A DNA stretch of 64,000 bases from Candidatus Poribacteria bacterium (GTDB lineage Bacteria > Poribacteria > WGA-4E > WGA-3G). Shown here piece after piece: positions 8,985-16,947 of this stretch (position 1 is its first letter; each line of letters opens with the position of its first letter). The position numbers and the translations under genes were made by a program. The stretch covers positions 100,184 to 164,183 of the forward strand of contig JAPPBX010000001.1 in the NCBI GenBank assembly GCA_026702755.1. Reading direction: 5' to 3'. Under the pieces are notes generated by a model. It was not told the DNA's origin, ran no database searches, and saw nothing but the letters and a program-made list of their open reading frames with translations.

Positions 8985-9329
8985 CTATAGGTTGGCAATA
9001 GCGGACTCTTCATCTGGAAAGATACCTGCGTATTTGGCAATTGCCATCATGCGGAATGTCCGTTCTTGTGTAGCGGATAGCCCACAGAAATTCAGGGTGC
9101 CCTCGTGCTCCGTAAGTGCTTCTATGATCTCAATAAGTATCGATATACCAATGCTGTTAATGAGTGATGTTTTGTCAAGGTTAATCACCAACCGTGTACA
9201 GCCATTCTGAATGAGTGCTTGTGCCTTCTCGGCAAGTTGCTCTCCGAGAGCATCATTCAGGTATCCCTCTGTTTCAATTACCGCGTGTTCTTGTTCTTCG
9301 CGGATTTGAATATCGAATTTGTCTAACAA
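8985..9329 (-). CDS. STAS-domain anti-sigma factor antagonist
   Basis: 114 aa, a single STAS domain. The phosphorylatable serine is in the loop TSLINSIGISILIEII, the position equivalent to the regulatory serine of SpoIIAA/RsbV. The start is TTG: AAGGAGG lies eight bases upstream and no ATG is placed as well. In partner switching the unphosphorylated form binds the RsbW-like kinase and frees its target; the flanking genes encode the likely kinase and phosphatase. A second, separate STAS gene lies at 52947. Confidence 0.9.
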   Translation of the reverse strand: MLDKFDIQIREEQEHAVIETEGYLNDALGEQLAEKAQALIQNGCTRLVINLDKTSLINSIGISILIEIIEALTEHEGTLNFCGLSATQERTFRMMAIAKYAGIFPDEESAIANL

Positions 9330-9525
9330 GTCGCTTACCTCCTTAAATTCTCAAAATGGACTTGCGAGATGCCTTAAAACAGAAAAGTGATTTATCAGAA
9401 AAAGGTGTCGTTCAACAGCACATTTGAACCTAAGTTTGTGAATAAACCACAACGGATTCAAAATTGTGTTGCCGACCTATTGTCCCGCAAGCTTCTATAG
9501 GCTTGCGTAATAACGACACAGAAAC

Positions 9526-9957
9526 CTATTCGGTTGTCTTCTTCTTTGTAAAACTAACAGTTGTGCCGTCAGGGCTGCTCTCTATAACCACTTCATCCAT
9601 TAGTGCTTTAATAATTTGCAAGCCCCTTCCGCGCTTACGCAGATCGGGGAATACCCCTGGGCGACCGAGTAAGCGACTGCCGTCCAATGTATCCGCAGTT
9701 ATACCAACCCCGCGATCAGTAATTTTGACCTGCAACTCATCGTCCTTAACTAAGAATTGAATATGCACTTCTTTATCATCGCTTTTGCTGTGTTCAGAAG
9801 CGTTGATACAAGTTTCGATGATCGCGAGTTGAATCTCTTCAATCGCTTCTTCATTGAAATCCTTCAATTCAGCAAGGACAGAGCCAGTTTTCGCTGCGGC
9901 AAGTTCCATATCAGGATACATCGGTATAGTGAGGAGTACTTTGTGTTCAGATGACAC
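9526..9957 (-). CDS. RsbW-like serine kinase/anti-sigma ATPase
   Basis: 143 aa GHKL-fold ATPase of the HATPase_c_2 type. The N-box helix reads EEIQLAIIETCINASEHS, the G1 motif ITDRGVGI, and the G2-like segment RGRGLQIIKALMDEV. These match RsbW/SpoIIAB kinases, which phosphorylate STAS partners and sequester a sigma factor or other effector. GTG start with AAGGAGGG upstream. No sigma factor gene is adjacent, so the effector could be encoded elsewhere or be something other than a sigma factor. The 196 nt to the STAS gene hold nothing I recognise. Confidence 0.9.
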   Translation of the reverse strand: MSSEHKVLLTIPMYPDMELAAAKTGSVLAELKDFNEEAIEEIQLAIIETCINASEHSKSDDKEVHIQFLVKDDELQVKITDRGVGITADTLDGSRLLGRPGVFPDLRKRGRGLQIIKALMDEVVIESSPDGTTVSFTKKKTTE

Positions 9958-10163
9958 TCTATTTTTCCCTCCTTGCTATGGCTTATATTTATTTTAGGAC
10001 ACCTATAAAATCTGTTTACCTAAGTTGACACTTTCCGTAAATTATAAGGTTCACGAAAAACCTGATTAAACATAATACTATATTTTTTCAAATTATGTCA
10101 AGAATTTTATCCGATTCATTCCTCAGGGTCTTTTAATAGTGCAATCGTAGCACGAAAATCGGT

Positions 10164-10718
10164 TTACAGAACAGAAGATTTTGTTTCATCAACAATCCAG
10201 CGAGCGTCTGCGACCCGTGCGGACGCTTCGGCGAGTTCCGGCTGATAGGTTGCAAACTTCACCTTATCACAATTGGCGAGCAACTGCTGGACACGTTCCA
10301 CATAGGCGGCATCTATCTGCGCTCTTAACATTGCGTGAAGCAAAGCGGTCGTCGTCAACTCCAATGCGGGAATTCTATAGCGCGCTCGAATGTATTCGCG
10401 GAGCACATAAGCGACTTGGGTATGATACGTTTCCATATCCCCGAGCGCGAGCCAATCTGCTGCCTCAATCGCTGCCAGCCTTTCATAAGCTACCTCATGC
10501 GCCAACGGGGCATCATCCACTTCTGTTGCAGGAACCGGCTGGACCTGACGCAGCCTTCGGATATAGGACCACACCAAGATCGCCACGAAGCCGAGTATCA
10601 TTACGCCACCGATGAAATAAGGCAGCAGACTTTGCGACACTTCCACTGGCGGTTTGATATCGCGCAGGCTTTGCCTATCCACAACACCCTGCATCAGAAT
10701 TTGTGTAAGTACAGACAT
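10164..10718 (-). CDS. DUF4381-like membrane protein
   Basis: 184 aa from the ATG at 10718 (GCGAGA upstream; a GTG further out is an alternative). One membrane helix (YFIGGVMILGFVAILVWSYI) is followed by a basic stretch and a helical cytoplasmic domain with GDMETYHTQVAYVLREYIRA and IPALELTTTALLHAM. This layout resembles DUF4381 proteins and the C-terminal region of BatD, which accompany MoxR/DUF58/BatA genes; both a BatA-like and a DUF58 gene lie downstream. The family assignment is by pattern only. The 206 nt between this gene and the RsbW-like gene are AT-rich and hold nothing I recognise. Confidence 0.65.
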   Translation of the reverse strand: MSVLTQILMQGVVDRQSLRDIKPPVEVSQSLLPYFIGGVMILGFVAILVWSYIRRLRQVQPVPATEVDDAPLAHEVAYERLAAIEAADWLALGDMETYHTQVAYVLREYIRARYRIPALELTTTALLHAMLRAQIDAAYVERVQQLLANCDKVKFATYQPELAEASARVADARWIVDETKSSVL

Positions 10719-10781
10719 ATTTCTCGCGGAAAGGTGCGAAACAAAATCAGAGAGATACACCCAAAATCTACGAGCGACATC

Positions 10782-11372
10782 TTAGACCCTATAGGGTTCC
10801 ACGACTATCGATTTTGGTGAAGTTGGGCAGGCGTACTGGCAGACCCCGCATCCTGTGCATCCAGGGTCAAGAACCTCTATAAAACCATCTGGCGTGAGAC
10901 GAATCGCGTCATCACCTATAGGACATGTGTCAACACAGTAAGTGCAATCCACCTCTTTTGTCCGTAAGCAGGTTTCGGCACTGAAAACTGCCAACCCCAT
11001 CCGAATGTCTTCGGCATAAACGGTTTGCAAGGCACCGCTCGGACAGACGTACATGCACGCCAGCGAATCACAGATAACACACGGTTGCTCATCAGGATCG
11101 ATATAAGGTGTATTCGTGAGGTCAGATTGCGTGCTCTGTAAAGGGAGAATCGCGTTTGCCGGGCAGTTCTTGACGCAGTTACCACACCGATGGCATGTCT
11201 CCAAAAATTCCGCTTCAGGCAACGCTCCGGGAGGACGCAAAATAGCACGTTCGCTCGGCTCTTCAGTTAGCAGATGGTCGCCTACCCGGTCATCAAGAAA
11301 CTCCGCGACCGGTTGGATGAGTTGGTTCAAGGCTTCCTTGAAAAAGCCACGTCTCCCCGTTTCATCAGACAT
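10782..11372 (-). CDS. Four-cluster 4Fe-4S ferredoxin (NapG/MauM-like)
   Basis: 196 aa. Four cysteine groups, CHRCGNCVKNCP, CVICDSLACMYVCP, CLRTKEVDCTYCVDTCP and CTGCGVCQYACP, each fit a [4Fe-4S] site. The spacing resembles NapG/MauM-type electron-transfer proteins. The N-terminus has a twin-arginine-like GRRGFFKEAL but no hydrophobic core follows, so a functional Tat signal is doubtful. The second ATG was chosen as the start because AGGGA overlaps the first one. The redox partner is not in the window. A SufR-like regulator lies upstream on the same strand, which suggests control linked to Fe-S status. Confidence 0.85.
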   Translation of the reverse strand: MSDETGRRGFFKEALNQLIQPVAEFLDDRVGDHLLTEEPSERAILRPPGALPEAEFLETCHRCGNCVKNCPANAILPLQSTQSDLTNTPYIDPDEQPCVICDSLACMYVCPSGALQTVYAEDIRMGLAVFSAETCLRTKEVDCTYCVDTCPIGDDAIRLTPDGFIEVLDPGCTGCGVCQYACPTSPKSIVVEPYRV

Positions 11373-11430
11373 TTTTATGTTCATCCCTGAGAATTAAACT
11401 GCCCAGCAGCCCCGCACAGGGCGTGGGACC

Positions 11431-12063
11431 TTACTCTTCGTCGGCTTTAGGAATCCGGTAGCAACATTTATGGCTTCCCTGCATGATATGTTCCACCCGA
11501 ACAACTTTCGCATCCAAGGATTGCCGGAAGAGTGCCGTCTCAATTTCGCAGACGTGCGGGTATTCTTGCGCGATCAAAGCGATAGGACAGTTATGTTCGG
11601 TTAAGACGTAGTCGTTCTCATTCTCGTCAAAGCGTGCCATGTATCCCTCTTCATCACGGATACGTGCAAGTTCTTTGACCCGTTCGGACAACGTTTTGCC
11701 TTTGAGCCGTAATTGATAAGTCTCCAACTGTGATTTCATCCGCCCACGGAAGACTTTGTTGATGAAACCGGGACCATTAAACTTTGCAACCTCATGCATC
11801 AGACCAACAGCAAAGTTAGCATAGGTTGTGGGGAAAAGGCTGTTTGCTTCATCGGTTAAGTGATACACGTAAGGCGGACGCCCTCGTCCCTGCTTTTCTC
11901 GGTAGCGTTCAACCAACCCCTCTGTTTCAAGGATCGCGAGGTGTTGTCGGACCCCCATCTGGCTGATGTGCAAAGCCTCTGTCAGTTGACCGATCGTCAT
12001 GCCCGCGCGCATTTTCAGCAGCTGCAGGATTCGCATTCGGGTTTCGCTCATTTCGCAATTCAC
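11431..12063 (-). CDS. SufR-like Fe-S transcriptional regulator
   Basis: 210 aa. The N-terminal winged helix (LTEALHISQMGVRQHLAILE, then a GRGRPPYVYHL wing) is of the ArsR/DeoR type. The C-terminal domain has C-x12-C (NCPIALIAQEYPHVC) and a late CC in GSHKCCYRI, matching the cysteines that hold a 4Fe-4S cluster in SufR. SufR represses suf genes when its cluster is present; no suf genes are in this window, so the local target may be the ferredoxin gene or the gene itself. GTG start with GAGG upstream. It diverges from the PhyH gene at 12429. Confidence 0.85.
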   Translation of the reverse strand: MNCEMSETRMRILQLLKMRAGMTIGQLTEALHISQMGVRQHLAILETEGLVERYREKQGRGRPPYVYHLTDEANSLFPTTYANFAVGLMHEVAKFNGPGFINKVFRGRMKSQLETYQLRLKGKTLSERVKELARIRDEEGYMARFDENENDYVLTEHNCPIALIAQEYPHVCEIETALFRQSLDAKVVRVEHIMQGSHKCCYRIPKADEE

Positions 12064-12139
12064 GGGATTTCCTCGTAATATGGGTAAATTCTATGAGGCT
12101 AACAACAATGTTTTACATTCTTTTACAACACTATAAAAC

Positions 12140-12169
12140 ATTATATCACAATAGCATATTACAATTCAA
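12140..12169 (-). promoter_or_regulatory. Sigma70-type promoter for the SufR-like gene
   Basis: On the minus strand TTGAAT (12169-12164) and TATAAT (12145-12140) are separated by 18 nt. Two direct TTTTACA copies lie between the promoter and the gene and could be part of an operator. No CAAC-N6-GTTG SufR operator was found. Confidence 0.5.
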
Positions 12170-12184
12170 CACATTTTATAATTA

Positions 12185-12327
12185 TTAGTTGTCAATTCGC
12201 TCCGCTTTCAGTTATCAGAAGAATGGTTATCGGTTTTCGGGTAAGGTCTTGTGTCGCGAACATTTTCTGTCACTGCCACAGGAAATCTCTTTAACCGATA
12301 ACTGATAACTGACAACTGATAACTAAT
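12185..12327. repeat. Palindromic intergenic repeat, copy E
   Basis: Starts TAGTTGTCAATTCG and ends ACTGATAACTGACAACTGAT. Inner hairpin TTTTCTGT / ACAGGAAA (12263-12270 / 12278-12285, one wobble pair). It lies between the divergent SufR-like and PhyH promoters. With the two promoters it accounts for most of the gene-free stretch 12064-12428. Confidence 0.7.
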
Positions 12328-12341
12328 CTACCATTTTTCTT

Positions 12342-12370
12342 TTGTCTATTTATCGCTTATATGATACAAT
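12342..12370 (+). promoter_or_regulatory. Sigma70-type promoter for PhyH paralogue 2
   Basis: TTGTCT (12342-12347) and TACAAT (12365-12370) with a 17-nt spacer. Transcription would begin near 12377, which supports the ATG at 12429 over an in-frame GTG at 12381. Confidence 0.55.
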
Positions 12371-12428
12371 TTTGTAATAGGTGGCTCGCAAGCCTACAAT
12401 CAAAAGAACATGGAGGAGAGCGTGTAAA

Positions 12429-13235
12429 ATGCAGCACGAACTCACTGAATCACAAATTAATTTCTATCAAGAAAATGGATTTCTTGTCATTGAAAACTTT
12501 TTGGATGCTGAAGAATTAAAGGAATGGCGACGATGCACGGATGAATCTGTTGAAGAACGGCTCGGCACCTCCGTTGAACACATGACAAACCAGTTGGATC
12601 CGTCTAACTTTTATGCGCGGGTCTTTACGCAATGCCTTCGATTGGCAGATTCACATCCGGGCATGCGAAAACTCGTACACGACCCAAAAATCGGAAAGAT
12701 GGCAACACTGCTTGCAGGTGTTGACGGGATGCGGATATGGCACGACCAAGCCTTGATTAAGCCGCCGTCCGGGAACCCCACGGCATGGCACCTCGATGTC
12801 CCCTACTGGTCATTTGACTCACGGGACGCGGTTTCGTTTTGGGTCGCGTTAGACGATGCCACCCTCGCAAACGGTTGTATGTGGTATCTACCCGGCACCC
12901 ATAAAACTGCACGCTTTGATAACGTCGGCATCGGTGAAAACATAGGTGCTTTGTTTAATGTGTACCCGGAATGGAAGGAATTTGAACCCCAATCCGCACC
13001 GTGTCCCGCAGGCTCTATGGTATGGCACAATGGATTGACAGCACACGGGGCAGGTGCGAACATGACATTTTCCCATCGCCGAGCAATGACGTGTGGGTTC
13101 ATGCCTGACGGATGTACCTTCAACGGTAAGCGCAACATCCTACCGGAACCTTACTTTAACTCGTTAGAAATCGGTGATCCGCTTAACGACGATGTCCAGA
13201 ATACGCTCATTTGGCACAAAGACTGGGACGCTTAA
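12429..13235 (+). CDS. Phytanoyl-CoA dioxygenase family protein (paralogue 2)
   Basis: 268 aa. The start MQHELTESQ is set by GGAGGAG about a dozen bases upstream and by the promoter position. FYQENGFLVIENFL is the PhyH entry motif. Iron ligands are in WHLDVPYWSFDS (HxD) and in MVWHNGLTAHGAGANMTFSH, followed by RRAMTCGFMPDG with the 2-oxoglutarate arginine. It is followed by the sulfatase-fold gene after a palindromic repeat. The substrate is unknown; the active site appears complete. Confidence 0.9.
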   Translation: MQHELTESQINFYQENGFLVIENFLDAEELKEWRRCTDESVEERLGTSVEHMTNQLDPSNFYARVFTQCLRLADSHPGMRKLVHDPKIGKMATLLAGVDGMRIWHDQALIKPPSGNPTAWHLDVPYWSFDSRDAVSFWVALDDATLANGCMWYLPGTHKTARFDNVGIGENIGALFNVYPEWKEFEPQSAPCPAGSMVWHNGLTAHGAGANMTFSHRRAMTCGFMPDGCTFNGKRNILPEPYFNSLEIGDPLNDDVQNTLIWHKDWDA

Positions 13236-13240
13236 AGAAA

Positions 13241-13339
13241 TTGTCAGTTGTCAGAAAAAGGCATTTGATTCACCCAAAGACGCTTTGTGAACCTAAGTCC
13301 TCTTAACCGAAAACTGACAACCGATAACTGATAACTATT
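13241..13339. repeat. Palindromic intergenic repeat, copy F
   Basis: Starts TTGTCAGTTGTCAG and ends CTGACAACCGATAACTGATA. Inner hairpin TTCAC-C-CAAAG / CTTTGTGAA near 13269-13292. It lies between PhyH paralogue 2 and the sulfatase-fold gene. Confidence 0.7.
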
Positions 13340-13357
13340 AAAAAGGAGAATTCGGAT

Positions 13358-14752
13358 ATGGCAAAACAGCCAAATATTGTATTGATGGGAGTTGATTCCC
13401 TTCTCGCAACACACATGAGTTGTTACGGGTATCATAGACTGACGACACCGCATATCGATAGGTTTGCAGAGGGTGCCACCCTTTTTGAGAAAACCTATAG
13501 CGCGCACATTCCAACAACGAGTGCTTATGCCTCAATGCTCACCGGCTTAGATACCTTCAGCACACAAGTCGTTGCTTTGCGGCACCAAGGACCGCTCCGT
13601 GAAGAGGTCAAAACGTTGCCGGAAATCCTTCGGGACGCAGGCTACGATACCACCTGTGTCGGATTCGGTGGTCCAAGTGCACGTGGGTTTGATACCTATC
13701 TCGACTTCTCTGGATGGGGTCCCGATGAAAGCGGACGTAGTCCGAAAGCGGAAAATCTGAACAAAACCACACTCCCAGAACTGAATAGACTCATAGATCA
13801 GAGCGACGAGAAACCGTTCTTCCTATTCCTACGCCACATGGACCCTCACTCCCCGTATCTACCGCCCGCACCTTATGAACGGACATTTTACCACGGCGAT
13901 GAGTGCGATCCGAGCAACAAATCAATGGAGCCGGTGATGGCGTTTAAACCGTTTTGCGACTATTTTGCTTCTTGGATGCCACCCGGAATCACCGACAAGG
14001 ATTACGTCATCGCGCAATACGACGGCGCAATCGCTTATATGGACGCGTGCATTCAGACGCTCTTTAATGCCCTCGAAACGCGCGGGGTGATGGACGAAAC
14101 TATTGTCGTTATCAACGGTGATCACGGCGAAACCCTCTACGATCACGAGTGCTGGTTCGATCATCATGGACTCTACGATGTCACCTTGCATGTACCGCTT
14201 ATCATCCGTTATCCAGGGCGCGTGCCCGCCGGAAAACGGGTCGCTGGATACAACCAACACAAAGACCTCGTGCCGACGCTCCTTGAATTAGCGGATATTC
14301 AAACAGACATCGCATTCGATGGAGAGAGCCTTACCCCCTTAATGAACGGTGAGATAACCTCCTACGAGAGTGAGTTTTATATCACAGAATGCACATGGAT
14401 GCGCAAACATGGCTGGCGGACCCCCGAATGGAAACTCATCGTCGCACTTGAACCGGACTTCCACTTCAAGCCCCCTGTTGAACTCTATAACCTTATCCAA
14501 GATCCTGACGAAAACAACAATCTCGTCGATGAACATCCGGATATCGTCAATACACTTGAAACACGGATGAAGAGCTGGATTCTCCAGCGAGAACAGGAAA
14601 CAGGTTTGACGAACCCGATCATGACACAGGGCGATTGGCACGGACATAAAGGGGTCGGCCCCTTCAAGTCATCCGAACAGGCATACGACACAATGCACAT
14701 CGGGAATCCGGGTGAAGCCGCACGTTTACAAGCGAAATCTCGCGATGAATAG
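13358..14752 (+). CDS. Sulfatase-fold hydrolase without the formylglycine cysteine
   Basis: 464 aa of the alkaline phosphatase/sulfatase superfamily. The N-terminus PNIVLMGVDSLLATHMSCYG and the later metal-binding NGDHGETLYDH fit. At the position of the catalytic CxPSR motif it has TTSAYASMLTG (residues 53-63): the Cys/Ser that becomes formylglycine is Thr, the Pro is Ser and the Arg is Tyr. It therefore cannot be a standard FGly sulfatase. Thr nucleophiles are known in phosphodiesterase branches of the superfamily, so a phosphodiesterase or phosphonate hydrolase is possible, as is loss of activity. No signal peptide. GGAG lies upstream of the ATG. Confidence 0.85.
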   Translation: MAKQPNIVLMGVDSLLATHMSCYGYHRLTTPHIDRFAEGATLFEKTYSAHIPTTSAYASMLTGLDTFSTQVVALRHQGPLREEVKTLPEILRDAGYDTTCVGFGGPSARGFDTYLDFSGWGPDESGRSPKAENLNKTTLPELNRLIDQSDEKPFFLFLRHMDPHSPYLPPAPYERTFYHGDECDPSNKSMEPVMAFKPFCDYFASWMPPGITDKDYVIAQYDGAIAYMDACIQTLFNALETRGVMDETIVVINGDHGETLYDHECWFDHHGLYDVTLHVPLIIRYPGRVPAGKRVAGYNQHKDLVPTLLELADIQTDIAFDGESLTPLMNGEITSYESEFYITECTWMRKHGWRTPEWKLIVALEPDFHFKPPVELYNLIQDPDENNNLVDEHPDIVNTLETRMKSWILQREQETGLTNPIMTQGDWHGHKGVGPFKSSEQAYDTMHIGNPGEAARLQAKSRDE

Positions 14753-14757
14753 CCAAA

Positions 14758-14866
14758 TAGCCGTCGGCTGTCAGCTGTCAGTAGTCGGCGGTCAGCAAGA
14801 GGTCTCTGATTAAATCAGACATCTCTTTACTGATTGCTGACAACTGATGGTTTCCGATAGCCATTA
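14758..14866. repeat. Palindromic intergenic repeat, copy G
   Basis: Starts TAGCCGTCGGCTGTCAGCTG and ends with TGACAACTGATGG. The outer arms are more diverged than in other copies but the inner hairpin TCTGATT (14805-14811) / AATCAGA (14813-14819) is perfect. Located between the sulfatase-fold gene and the PEP-hydrolase-family gene. Confidence 0.6.
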
Positions 14867-14881
14867 GAAAAGGAACATCGA

Positions 14882-15703
14882 ATGCCAGATTATAGACGAG
14901 ATCAGGTTTTAGAACGACTGAAAACAGAATTAGATAGAGACAATCATCTACTTGCTGTCGGTGCTGGGACGGGTATCACGGCAAAATTCGCTGAACAGGG
15001 TGGAGCAGACCTGATTGTAATTTACAACTCTGGTCGCTATCGGATGTCAGGGTTCGGATCCTGCGCTGGACTGTTGGCTTACGGCGATGCAAACGCCATC
15101 GTCATGGAGATGGGTGAACGCGAGGTCCTACCTGTTGTCAAAGAGACACCTGTCATCGCTGGGGTCAACGGCACAGATCCGACGCGCCGTATGAGCAATT
15201 TCCTCAAGCAGGTCCGCGATGTCGGCTTTGATGGTGTGAATAACTTTCCCACCGTTGGTGTGATTGACGGCACTTTTCGGGTGACGCTTGAAGAGACAGG
15301 AATGGGTTTCTATAAAGAAGTTGAGACGATCGGTATCGCCCATGAGATGGATCTCTTCACCATCGTCTATGTTTTCAACCCAGAAGAGTCTGAGAATATG
15401 GCAAAAGTCGGTGCGGATGTTATTATTGCCCACATGGGGACTACAATAGGTGGCACCATCGGTGCGGAAACAGCCTTCACGCTTGAAGATGCGGCGGTGC
15501 GTGTCCAAGAAATCTGTGACGCTGCACAAGCGATAAACCCGGATGTCATCTGCCTCGCACACGGCGGTCCCATCTCAAAGGCACCCGAGGCGGCGTTTAT
15601 CAATGAAAAAACGGATACCGTCGGCTTCGTGGGTGCATCCAGCATTGAACGGTTTGCCTGTGAGGAAAGTATTCCACGGATTACAGCTTCGTTTAAGGAA
15701 TAG
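14882..15703 (+). CDS. Phosphoenolpyruvate hydrolase-family TIM-barrel protein
   Basis: 273 aa. The sequence follows the PEP-hydrolase/TIM-barrel signal-transduction family: LLAVGAGTGITAKFAEQGGA, DLIVIYNSGRYRMSGFGS, VIAGVNGTDPTRRMSNFL, VDGVNNFPTV-like GVNNFPTVGVIDGTFR, and GADVIIAHMGTTIGG. Members cleave small phosphorylated or carbon-carbon-bonded substrates; the exact reaction is not known for this one. AAAGGAAC precedes the ATG. It probably forms a short transcription unit with the PhyH and sulfatase-fold genes ahead of it, although palindromic repeats separate them. Confidence 0.85.
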   Translation: MPDYRRDQVLERLKTELDRDNHLLAVGAGTGITAKFAEQGGADLIVIYNSGRYRMSGFGSCAGLLAYGDANAIVMEMGEREVLPVVKETPVIAGVNGTDPTRRMSNFLKQVRDVGFDGVNNFPTVGVIDGTFRVTLEETGMGFYKEVETIGIAHEMDLFTIVYVFNPEESENMAKVGADVIIAHMGTTIGGTIGAETAFTLEDAAVRVQEICDAAQAINPDVICLAHGGPISKAPEAAFINEKTDTVGFVGASSIERFACEESIPRITASFKE

Positions 15704-15712
15704 ATCAGAACA

Positions 15713-15830
15713 GGATTTACGCAAATTGAACAGAGAAAGAATATATTTTACTAAAAAGTTGTTATTTCGTTTTATTTAACGCCCTAAGTCCCACTCATCA
15801 GGGGGACTTTAAGGGGAAATGCGTAAGTCC
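15713..15830. repeat. MITE-like element with TIR ends GGA(T/C)TTACGCA
   Basis: GGATTTACGCAAAT (15713-15726) is an imperfect inverted copy of AAATGCGTAAGTCC (15817-15830). An inner hairpin AAGTCCC (15786-15792) / GGGACTT (15803-15809) lies near the right end. About 118 bp, non-coding. Termini of the TAGGACTTACGCA type are seen on small transposable elements in other bacteria. In the rest of the gene-free stretch 15704-16156 I see nothing recognisable. Confidence 0.45.
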
Positions 15831-16156
15831 TATTAGCATTAAATCTATTAGACTATCTATGCTATAGTGATGTTTTGTTCCTGCAACCAGCGATAGCGAA
15901 CCCCGACAAGCACGCCGCTCTAAAAACGAAGAAACGTTGCGTTTCACTCGCAATTTGGGGATTCAAAGGTTTCGATGAACCGTGAGATTGATTTTCTCCC
16001 TTCACTTGTTTTGGAGCATTCGTTCAACCCAACCTACAAGTTATATGCGATGCCTTCTACTGCCATCGGAGATTCCTTTCAAGTAGGTGGATATTATACC
16101 ACAACGTTAGTTTAGAGGGTGGCCCTAATTTTCGATGGCAGTACAGGGAAATAACT

Positions 16157-16936
16157 ATGAATCGTTGGACGCAGCTAAGTATTGAGTTTGCCAATCAGAG
16201 AAACTATCTAGATGAATTGTTTCGTGTTTATCCAACAATTCCCGAAGGAATTCGAGATATTGATGAAGATCTATGGGAACAAGTAGAACAGTCATTTCAG
16301 GAAAGAGACAATACCGCGCTGTTAAATGCATTACTCAAATTAGACTTGTTCCCAATAAAAGATTCCTATGTTGCGTATCTGAAAAGGGACAAGAGTGCAA
16401 TAGGGAAAAACCCAAATACAGTTGATAGATTATGTGGTAGACTTTATGAAATGGGATTAGAGAAAATTTACGAACGTTCCTCTAAGCCGAAAGAAACAAA
16501 TAGGCAAATTGGCCCCTTATTTAGACGCTGGTTAAACAAAGGGGCATTGGGCGTTCAACCCATTTCTCTTGAAGATTTTCTTGCGTCAGACGATAATGCT
16601 GTCTTGGATGCGAGCGACGCTCAAATGAAGGACTTTGCCAAAGAACAACTAAACTACACGCGCAACAAAGGATTAGATTTTCTCGCAAGATTTAACGGTA
16701 AATATGTAATCGGCGAAGCCAAATTTTTAACCGACTTCGGAGGGCATCAAAACGCGCAATTTGATGATGCAATACGTGTTGTCGAAACGGAGGTCAACGC
16801 TGTTTCGGTTGCCATTTTAGATGGAGTTCTCTATATCAGAGGGCGTACTAAAATGTATCGTGCGATTACCCAAGACTTAACCCAGTATAACATCATGAGT
16901 GCATTGGTTTTAAGAGAGTTTTTATATCAACTCTGA
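16157..16936 (+). CDS. Type II restriction endonuclease (PD-(D/E)xK)
   Basis: 259 aa. The catalytic core is read as D174 in KGLDFLARFNGKYVIGEAKF with E187-A-K189, a D-x12-ExK pattern of PD-(D/E)xK nucleases. The flanking TDFGGHQNAQFDDAI fits type II enzymes. The methyltransferase gene starts 11 nt after this stop, the classic restriction-modification pair. AGGGA lies upstream of the ATG. The gene is clearly more AT-rich than its neighbours, which suggests horizontal acquisition. The recognition site cannot be predicted from sequence alone. Confidence 0.82.
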   Translation: MNRWTQLSIEFANQRNYLDELFRVYPTIPEGIRDIDEDLWEQVEQSFQERDNTALLNALLKLDLFPIKDSYVAYLKRDKSAIGKNPNTVDRLCGRLYEMGLEKIYERSSKPKETNRQIGPLFRRWLNKGALGVQPISLEDFLASDDNAVLDASDAQMKDFAKEQLNYTRNKGLDFLARFNGKYVIGEAKFLTDFGGHQNAQFDDAIRVVETEVNAVSVAILDGVLYIRGRTKMYRAITQDLTQYNIMSALVLREFLYQL

Positions 16937-16947
16937 AGGGTTATCAA

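Noticed and set aside
12064..12180. SufR operator CAAC-N6-GTTG
   Set aside because: I could not find the spaced palindrome; only partial direct repeats are present.
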